From Panax quinquefolius (Eukaryota; Streptophyta; Magnoliopsida; Apiales; Araliaceae): a stretch of 64,000 nucleotides of DNA. Location of the stretch: NCBI GenBank assembly GCA_020205615.1, contig CM035171.1, positions 6,003,601-6,067,600 of the forward strand, given 5' to 3'. Numbering within the stretch: the stretch's first letter is position 1; every line of letters starts with the position of its first letter. The notes under the pieces are model-generated. The model had not been told where the DNA came from, made no database searches, and saw only the letters and a program-made list of their open reading frames with translations. Below, in pieces: positions 56,241-64,000 of the stretch. Both the position numbers and the translations under genes were made by a program.

Positions 56241-57090
56241 CCTTCCGTGGAGCAACTCATAACAATACATGATCCCTACATTAAATTCCACGTCCTTTCG
56301 ATGAAGATCCGCTTTAACTCTTTTGTCGATCTTGTGCTGTTTGTATCGTTGTCGAATCATTAGTCATATGCGTTTTAACTTCAGGGTCCCAACAATGTTG
56401 CTTCACCCACCTCATCCTAACATATTGAGAATCGACATTTTCGTCCATATAATGCTTGAATGGAACCATGCCTATATTTGTTTAATAACTATTGTTGTAT
56501 GAGAATTCCACCAATGGCAAGATACTTATCCCAACTTCCTTTGAAATCTAGGACACGAGTTTTAATATATCTTCAAGAGTTTGAGTAGTCCTTTCCTCGA
56601 TTGCCCATCCGGTTTGAGGATGGTATGCCAACTGAATCAGATAAATGTCGTGCCCATAGCTTTCTACCCCAAAATCATGAAGTGAATCTTGGGTCACTAT
56701 CCTAAACTATGGATACAGGCGTACCGTACGAATCTCACAATCTCATTTACGTACATACTGAGAAAGGCGTTCAAGGAATAAGTCTCTCGTGATCGGTAAA
56801 AATGAAAGCGGAACTTGGTTAATCTATCAACAATAACCCAAATCGCATCTATGCCTTGAGAACCTTAGGAAGACCCAGAACGAAATTCATGGTAATGTGT
56901 TCCCACTTCCATTCCTGAATCTCAAGTGGTTGCAACGGACCCTTAGGTACTAGATGCTCACCGCCTTTACACGTTGGCGAGTTAAACACATCGAGATAAA
57001 CTTTGCAATCTGCTCTCTTCATATTATTCCACCAAAATGTATGTCAAGATCACGATACATTTTAGTACTTCGAGGATGGATTGCAAATGA
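56241..57090 (-). pseudogene. pol: integrase of E7
   Basis: Minus strand: zinc-domain end near 56990 (TCGCCAACGTGTAAAGGCG), VPKGPLQPLEIQEWKWEHIT (about 56950-56893), then MNFVLGLPK: the first catalytic Asp codon reads Asn (AATTTC at about 56890). IVDRLTK follows near 56830, the DPRFTS zone near 56695, and the LYG-K zone near 56440. Broken by several indels. Confidence 0.78.
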
Positions 57091-57440
57091 TGTATTGTGT
57101 GCCTCCATCATAATCTTGTACTTCAAATCGTAGTCGTTAGGAACACAAAATCTAGAGTGGACTCAAAGTATTCCTTCTTCATCAATTCTCGCTTAGGAAT
57201 AGCTCCTTCTTGTACTTTCTTCTTCATATCGCATCGGCTAAAGATTGGGTGGCTTGGCGACTTTAACTTTATCGATTAAAGTCGATTATACTCGTATATC
57301 ATCAATGTGGGTACCTAGAGTTTTCATCTCCATCTCTATTATTTGTATATTATCGAAATGAGTCTTTGACAATATTGTACTCGTGCTTGTATACGATCTT
57401 CTACTCAACACGCCGCCTACCACGTTAAACTTTTCCGAGG
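57091..57440 (-). pseudogene. pol: RNase H end and integrase N-terminal linker of E7
   Basis: Minus strand: the GGCGTGTTGAGTAGAAGATC end of RNase H (57420-57401), CTTTAATCGATAAAGTTAAA (57280-57261), then GAATTGATGAAGAAGGAATA (57188-57169). The order is as in E3. Confidence 0.65.
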
Positions 57441-57654
57441 ATGGCGTAAGTGGTGAACATGTCTTTGAAATGAGTCTCCTCCGAGTTCTTGAAGCTCTTC
57501 CCACATTCCTTGCTCCATTCGAATTTTGTATCTCTACGAGTCACTTCGTTAATGGAATAGCGATTCGAGAATATCCTTAAACTGAATCTCCGATAATAAC
57601 CAATTAAGCCTGAAAGCTACGTATTTCGATTCTTGACTTAGGTTGCTCTCAAGC
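57441..57654 (-). pseudogene. pol: RT C-end of E7
   Basis: Minus strand: AACCTAAGTCAAGAATCG, GTAGCTTTCAGGCTTAATTG and GGTTATTATCGGAGATTCAG (SFQA-LVGYYRRF-like), then TCTCGAATCGCTATTCCATT. Confidence 0.68.
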
Positions 57655-57797
57655 GTGACTCATATCCCAATCTTGGATAAAGACGTCCACAATGACACCT
57701 ATCGATTCTACTATCGCATGCGAATATGGCGTCCTATAGAGATTCGGGCTTAGGTGAATTCCAAAAAAGGAAGTCACAAGATAAAGGCTCATGTACC
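57655..57797 (-). repeat. S module, copy 6, in place of the RT core
   Basis: Minus strand: GACTTCCTTTTTTGGAATTC, AAGCCCGAATCTCTATAGG and CGATAGGTGTCATTGTGGAC, between the same flanks as in E3 and E5. Confidence 0.65.
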
Positions 57798-58030
57798 AAA
57801 TTCTATAGTTGAATTTTTTAACTCACGAGTTCAATAGGAGCCATTCGATATGAGATTTTAGAAATGAGTTTTGTCTTAGGGTTCAAAGTCGATACAATAT
57901 TTAATATCGGGTTTTGGGAGTAAACCAAGAAATTCTTGAAATCGTCGGAAAAATCAATAACAACGGAATATTATTCAAATCGACGTGTCTTTATTCAAAT
58001 CCATAACATGGACTAAGAAAACTTGACATT
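57798..58030 (-). pseudogene. pol: RT N-end of E7
   Basis: Minus strand: TTATGGATTTGAATAAAGAC (58006-57987), CAAGAATTTCTTGGTTTACT, the FVST-like TATCGACTTTGAACCCTAAG (57890) and TCATATCGAATGGCTCC (57855). Confidence 0.65.
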
Positions 58031-58440
58031 AAGTAATAAGCGAATGACTTCATGGCGATATGAAAATGTTTGACTACAATGGTTTGGTTGCTTGAGTTCG
58101 AATAACGTTGCTTAGGAATATGAAAACTAACAACCTTACAAAAGCAATCAATTTGGCATGATGAGTAGTTAACCAATCAATCCCCAAAAGCAAGTATCTT
58201 TAAAGAGATAAAAGATCAACAGTAAGTAATGGTGCCAACTTGAATCAAACAAGATTTTTTAAACAACGGATGTAATGAAAGTTTCTCCTAACGCAGTCTC
58301 CATAAATAGGTCAAAGTCTAATTTCTCCGTAGTCAAGTTCAAACGCGTGAGCGTATGAGCAAAGAGATAAAAGAATGGGTAGAAACCGGTATCTAGTAAG
58401 GTATAAACTTAGCAAGAATTTATAATTAACTAACTTGGTG
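58031..58440 (-). pseudogene. pro: protease region of E7
   Basis: Minus strand: CTTACTAGATACCGGTTTCT (58403-58384) reads LLDTGF, so DTG is kept here. GGAGACTGCGTTAGGAGAA and CTTTCATTACATCCGTTG follow, then GATTGATTGGTTAACTACTC (58188-58169, DWLTT). Confidence 0.75.
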
Positions 58441-58549
58441 CTTAACTTCGTTCGGGTTCTCGCATTTTAATGGAGTCCACGACAAACGCTCTTCCGTAAA
58501 TCGTTGACTTTGACTTTTACGGGACATCCTTTTGAGTCACCATTCTCGC

Positions 58550-58760
58550 ATTGGATTGGGTTTTCGATATCGTATAATCTCGAGCGATATGTCCTTCTTT
58601 TCCACAATTATAAAGATACCTTAAAGAAATTGTGGACGGTTTGGGTGATATGTCCCTCTTTCCGCATTTATAACATATATAGGTGGTGGTGATTTCTCCT
58701 CCCTTAGAACTAATTGCTTCTTGTTGACGTCTTCACATGGTCGTTGTTGAATCTCTCTTT
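58550..58760 (-). pseudogene. gag: gag nucleocapsid of E7
   Basis: Minus strand: ATATGTTATAAATGCGGAA (CYKCG, about 58675) and CTTTATAATTGTGGAAAAG (NCGKEGHIAR, about 58610). In the second knuckle the first Cys codon is Leu or shifted. Confidence 0.68.
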
Positions 58761-59690
58761 TTAAAATCTCCTCCCAGGCTAAACTTCTCTATTTTCATGG
58801 CCATGATTACCACCAGTGGTTACCGCCTTTGTCCAGTATTCTTCTTTCTCCGCCGGTTATCGTTATTACGATGGCTACTTATCTTGATATGATCTGGTTT
58901 ATGGTCCCTCGGTTGAGCGTTACTTTCGTTATCTCGCTTCTAACAATTGAGCCTGCTTGACAACATCTGAATAGAGAAAATTTATGAGAAATGAGATCTT
59001 GGCGTATCTGGGTTTCAAACCTCTAAGAAACATCCGCGTCATCACGTTCCTCATTCTCCACCAATGAGGTGCAAACACGGATAACTCATGAACTTCCTCG
59101 TCTTTGGGACAAATCATGTTATTACTGCTCCAATCTAATAAACTCCACTTCCTTCATATGATGAATACTTTCGGAAGTACTTGTCATTAATTTGCATTCA
59201 AACGTCTCCGGCGACATCTTTGAAGCAATGGATGGAGTCTGCCTTCCGATTCCCACCGATGTCTGCCTCATGCGGAACATAAAAGTAGCGAATGGAACTT
59301 TCTGTTCCTTCGTAAATCCCAAGACATCGAATATCTTGGTAATTTGCGACCCATGTTTCCGCCGTGATCGGATCAGGGCTTTCCTTTAAATTCGGTGGTC
59401 CAACTCTTTGAACTTCTTGGCTTGTGACCACCATGTAATTCTTATCATCTCCTCTGTATTTTGAACACGAGTCTCCTCGTGCGATTTTGCATGAACTACT
59501 GAAAGCTACTAAACATCCCTCGTTCATCATACGCTTCGGTGGTGTTATTCACGAGGAGGTACATTGCCGTTGCGCACTGTTACACGTTCTCCTCGTTATT
59601 AAAATCTGAGGCATCTCCACGATCTCATTTACTCCACTTATTAATATTCTCGATTCGACATTTTCAAATCACCGCCATAAAACAAGGGTT
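58761..59690 (-). pseudogene. gag: gag capsid region of E7
   Basis: Minus strand. Open pieces: 59322-59122 with KVPFATFMF and HHMKEVEFIRLEQ; 59530-59198 with KEVQRVGPPNLKESPDPI-like and NYQDIRCLGIYEG; 59117-58929 with RMFLRGLKPRYAKISFLINF. These are the same conserved Gag blocks as in E3. The likely start lies near 59665. Confidence 0.82.
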
Positions 59691-59838
59691 AATTAAAAAA
59701 TCAATATATCACATAATATCCTATATCTTGACCAACTAACAAATAAAAAGCTTAGGTAGGACACCTTTAGCGAAGGATTTACTCGTCTCTCCCCTCTGAG
59801 TTACATTCCCAGATCTCATGCCCGAGATCATATCCTAA

Positions 59839-59851
59839 GCTACGATACCAA
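59839..59851 (-). other. primer-binding site of E7
   Basis: Minus strand TTGGTATCGTAGC near the LTR end; expected TTGGTATCAGAGC, changed at the CAG site. Confidence 0.68.
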
Positions 59852-59856
59852 GCCAT

Positions 59857-60957
59857 GGCGCCCCAAAATAGGTATACACAACACCCGTTACGAATGCAAA
59901 TACATGGTGCAAAAACAAACTCTGACTTCAATAATACAAATGTCGTGTGAAATATAATATTGTCTTACAGACCAATATCCACACGCAAAATAAATCCCCA
60001 TCGTAATTATTGATACATTATTTTACAAAATGGTGAGGACTACTAAACAACTCTCTGCAGAACCTTCATTCCATACCCAGACTAGTACTCTTTACATTCT
60101 AGCCTCTGAGAAGAAAATGGAACAACAAGGAAAAGGGTGAGCTCAACTAGCCCGATGAAGAATGTTATGACTAAGATAATATACAACAAATTATCGTTGG
60201 TCTCAGCGGGAAAAATCGATAGAATACAATAGACAACAAGTTTGAATCAATATTAAGTGAAATAATAATTCATAGAAGAGTTACGTAGAGAATGAAATCT
60301 ACTATAATCTATGAATTTAACGATCCATCATCAATATTTTATCCTGTAACATCAATCAATATTCATCTCAAATCAAATATTCATCTTTGCCTTCTGGGCC
60401 GAAAGATATTCATCAATCGGTCGTGTTCATCTCAACACACATTCATCTTTTGCACCTCTGGGCCAAAGATATTCATCGATCGGTCATGTTCATTTAAACA
60501 CCTGCTCATCTTCAGCACTCTGGGCCAAAGATATTCATCGATCGGTCGTATTCATTTAAACACCTGCTTCATCTTTGCACTCTGGCCAAAGATATTCTTT
60601 AGAAATCATTCATCTTTTTACACTACTGAGCCAAAGATATTCTTGAGAAATCATTCATCTTTTGCACTACAGGCCAAAGATATTCAATAATATCATCATT
60701 TAAGGCCGAGGATGATGAAAAATATTTTAAAGAAAGCGAATCCGATTGAAACAAAATGACAAATATTATGAATTAGTACTTTAAACAATCCAAGTTCAAA
60801 AATACTTCATAAATAATCATAGTGAAGTAAAATTCAAGAATGATCAAAACATGGATACAATCAAAGCTAGTATCCGAATAGATATTTTGAATGAAAGAAG
60901 AAATTTTATTTTTTATATTGAATAGTCTTGTATATCACGTGAATAGTCTTGGTATAT
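59857..60957 (-). repeat. E7 5' LTR, partial
   Basis: Contains the last 1.1 kb of a family-A LTR: the conserved end, the hairpin array (60380-60680) and the start of the TATTCACGAGTT array, where it is cut by the E8 LTR end. U3 and the promoter are missing. Confidence 0.82.
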
Positions 60958-63632
60958 GTGGTGACCCAAAATAGGTCCATTCCATCCAACCCATTCAGAG
61001 TGGCCAAATACATGGTAATGTAAACAACTACAACTTTATTATCACAACAATAAAACGTGAGTTTAAATACAAATATTATCTTCAGAGCGAATATTTATAC
61101 TCAAATAAATCCTCATCACATTTATTGATACATTATTTTACAATAATGGTGAGGACTACTAAACAACTCTCTCTAGAACCTTCATTCCATACTCAGACTA
61201 AGTACTGGCTACATTCTGCGCCTCCACGAGAAGAAAAATGGAACAACAAGGAAAAGGGTGAGCTCAACTAGCCCGATAAAGAATGTTATGACTAAGATAA
61301 TATACAACAAATTATCGTTAGTCTCCAACGAGGAAAAATCGATGAGAATACAATAGACAACAAGTTTCGAGATCAATATTAGCGGAAATAATAATTCATA
61401 GAAGAGTTTCGTGAGAATGAAATCTACTATAATCTATGAATTTAACGGTCCATCATCAATATTTTATCCACCTAACATCAATCGATATTCATCTCAAATC
61501 AAATATTCATCTTTTTTCTACGACGGCCAAAAGATATTCATCAATCGGTCATATTCATCTCAACACTGTTCATCTTTACACTAAAGGCCAAAAGATATTC
61601 ATCGATCGGTCATGTTCATTTAAACACTGTTCATCTTTTGCACTTTCACCGTCAAAGATATTCTTGAAATCATTCATCTTTTACTTACGGGCGAAAGATA
61701 TTCAATAATATCATCATTTAAGGCGAGGATGATGAAAATATTTTAAAAAAGCGAATCCGATGAAACAAAATGACAAGGATTAAGGATTAAGTACTTGGTT
61801 TTTTATCCACGTCCAAAAATACCTCAAAAATAATCATAGTGGTGTAAAATTCAGAATGATCAAAACATGGATACAATCAAAGCTAGTATCGAGAATAGAT
61901 GTTTTGACGAAAAGAAGAAATTTTATTTTTACGATGAATAGTCTTGCGTATTAAGTGAATAGTCTGTATCGTGAATAGTCTTAGTATCGTGAATAGTAAC
62001 TCAACACCAAAAGATAGAAATTCCACAAAAAAAAAACATTTTCACACTTCATGCTAGAATAGTACTTTCGTGAATAGTAACTTTCGTGAATAATAACTTT
62101 CATGAATAGTAACTTCGTGAATAGTAACTCATGAATAATAACCCCAAGCATGAAAAAAGTTCAAATTTGATAAAAAGTACCAACCAATATTTGACGTAAT
62201 GATATTGAAGAATTAATATCATTTGAGAAGAAAATAACATCCACTTACCTCGAAAGATCGATTGCCGGGAAGGAAAGGTCGGAAGTGATCTTTGAATGAA
62301 ACTTGTCTTTGAACATCAACTCTCAAAGTATCTAAATACTCACAAAATACGCTCGAATAATATAGAGAGAAAGAAAAACTTTGTTTACGGTGTGATTTTC
62401 AATTCTAACTTAGCCCTCATTTATAGGAAAATGTTAGCCGTAGAGCGCGGACTTGACACTGCTTGCACGATGGCTTTACTACTACTATTGCCACCCACCA
62501 TTTTGAAATAAAATTCAGCACATTTTTCACCAACCATAAGTGGGGCCCACTCAATTCTAGAATTTCCACCAAAATCAATTATAAACCTAATTTAGAATCA
62601 GAGCACCTCTTAAAATTCACAACAAATCATTAGAGTGCATTTTTAACGGTTCAAAATTTGTGGACATATACTCAACTTATGTATGTATAACATACCCAAA
62701 AAATTACCACAATCCAACGGTCGGATTAAAATTATAACCCCATGATATATCTCAAAACCACGATTTGATTTTTAACACCTCGATCCAGATAAAATCTTGA
62801 TAAAACACCTCAACATTAATTCCTTCATTAATAACCACATAAATAAATCCATCATTTATATTCACATAAAATAAATATTTCTTTATCATATGAATCAATA
62901 ATTAATTATTCTGAAATAATATTAACGAGAATCACGATTAATGACGGTAGTTCCGGGAAGGGGGGCTTTCGATAAGAATTTCTTCTTCTTGCGCGCCTTG
63001 ATTAGGTGACCAAACCTCTCCTTGTGAACTTTCTAGACATTGCCAATAATGCTTATCTAATAATATTATTTAAATAATATGAATTATTGATCGATAATGG
63101 GAAATCATGTGCGGTGACAATTATTGAAGCAATGATAATATAAAATATCAATATGACAATTATTGAATCGATAAAATAAAATATTGAGCGGTAACTCTTG
63201 TGAATAATTATTGAGTAGTGCCATCTTACGTGGGATCAATAATTCAACAATCTTTGCGCAATCTGGTGTCTTCTTTATGCGACCACGCGTATTCGTATTT
63301 TAACCACCGGGTATTCAACGATCTTACTTGATAACAACTTCATGAGTTATTTTTAACCAACTTATATTTGTCGTTTTCCTCATCCAATAAACTTTTTCGT
63401 TATGGGGCCCACACATGGGTGGCTTGTCGTCGATACGAATATTCCAAACGATCACGAATATTCCACGACGACGAATATTCCCAAACAATGATGAATATTT
63501 TATAACCACTTGCTTATTTTAAAATATTTGCGTATTTAACCCTAACTATCCACATTAATCAAATCAACCCTTACTATTTCAAGATAATAAATAAAGGAAA
63601 TTCCTTTTTATTTAAAAAATTTGGGGTCTTCA
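60958..63632 (-). repeat. E8 3' LTR (family A, variant U3)
   Basis: Minus strand TGAAGACCCCAAATTT to GGACCTATTTTGGGTCACCA. Donor-like GAG/GTAAGT (GT at 62248-62247), TATA-like zone CCTATAAATGAGG near 62428, TATTCACGAGTT array 61935-62150, hairpin array 61505-61705. The U3 block 62500-62860 matches E7. Confidence 0.85.
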
Positions 63633-63646
63633 ACCTCCCTCGCTTA
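63633..63646 (-). other. polypurine tract of E8
   Basis: Plus strand AACCTCCCTCGCTTA, a slightly changed copy of the tract in E7. Confidence 0.65.
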
Positions 63647-64000
63647 TGAAATTTCGTCCTCGAAATTGGCGTACGTATACTGTGTTTGAAAAGGTAAAGA
63701 TACCTACGCTTTCATTTTCGTTTCCAACTCCCAGTCATTTCCTCGATAGCATGATTTCTCCACAAAACTTTAACTTATGGTATAACCTCGATACATGGGT
63801 CGTATTCTTTCTACAAAATCTTGGCAGTACCTCCTCGTCGTTAAGTCTTGGCTATCTCGTCGGTTACAACTTTCGATAGCGTGTTTGAATTAGTCCACAT
63901 ATTTACGTAACATCGATCGTGAAAAGCGTTATGAACCACGCGTCGTACTTGGTGGTAAAAGCGAATTACATAGGCCACGAGTTCCTATTCGATCGAAATT
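63647..64000 (-). pseudogene. pol: chromodomain-type tail of E8, runs off the window
   Basis: Minus strand: TTTCGATCGAATAGGAACTC (FDRIGT zone), GGTTCATAACGCTTTTCACG (63940-63921), then the broken DLTYEE and LWRNHAI-like segments (GAGAAATCATGCTATCGAGG, 63765) and GAGTTGGAAACGAAAATGAA (63736-63717). The sense open frame 63646-63879 is its shadow. Confidence 0.72.

Larger units (their letters stand above)
53037..60957 (-). mobile_element. E7: minus-strand Ty3/gypsy element, family-A-type LTRs
   Basis: Read on the minus strand: partial 5' LTR (60957-59857), primer site, gag, protease, RT N-end, S module in place of the RT core, RNase H end, integrase, chromodomain tail, polypurine tract, and 3' LTR (55810-53037). 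It converges on E6. The 5' LTR is cut in its array region by E8. It shares the RT deletion with E3 and E5 and keeps integrase as E3 does. Confidence 0.88.
60958..64000 (-). mobile_element. E8: minus-strand Ty3/gypsy element, 3' part
   Basis: 3' LTR at 63632-60958, polypurine tract, then the chromodomain tail up to the window edge. It abuts the cut 5' LTR of E7 in the same orientation. The rest lies outside. Confidence 0.85.

Noticed and set aside
1..64000. tRNA and rRNA genes
   Set aside because: No cloverleaf with A and B boxes and no rRNA-like stretch noticed on either strand; a dedicated scan was not possible.

Overview
The window is transposon-dense nuclear DNA of a flowering plant. Evidence for a plant: Ty3/gypsy chromovirus-type gag-pol remains with initiator-Met tRNA primer sites, CACTA (En/Spm) transposon ends and transposase remains, and Stowaway-like MITEs. 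I found no intact host gene, no rRNA, tRNA or CRISPR array, and nothing bacterial. The longest open frame (179 codons) is a by-product of an LTR repeat array. The species cannot be named from the sequence.

Layout, left to right. 1-5449: two partial gypsy elements of LTR family B, head to tail around one truncated LTR (E1, E2). 5572-15388: element E3 with two ~2.8 kb family-A LTRs. 15389-16636: right end of a CACTA element made of ~210 bp tandem repeats. 16637-24777: minus-strand CACTA remains (TNP2-type transposase near 20.4-21.1 kb, 5' terminus at 24777), broken by a solo family-A LTR (17084-19770) and an inverted-repeat element (about 21850-23210). 24778-30088: diverged family-C LTR pieces, one 4 kb and rearranged. 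30089-32044: AT-rich spacer with a hexamer microsatellite and MITEs. 32045-44079: minus-strand family-C LTR pieces flanking element E5 (32417-41118, both LTRs). 44080-53036: E6, the element with the most complete gag-pol. 53037-64000: two minus-strand elements, E7 and E8.

Order in the elements is LTR, PBS, gag with zinc knuckles, protease, RT, RNase H, integrase, chromodomain-type tail, polypurine tract, LTR. This order and the post-integrase motifs fit a Tekay/Del-like chromovirus (inference from motifs, no tree made). All copies are frameshifted. E3, E5 and E7 lack the RT core, and E1 and E5 lack the integrase core, so E6-like copies may have supplied proteins in trans. LTRs carry a TATA box, a conserved AG/GTA donor-like site and several modular repeat arrays.

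Caution: related copies differ by many small indels, often at CAG/CTG sites. This may partly reflect base-calling errors at methylated CHG sites in a long-read draft, so frameshift counts should not be taken as ages.
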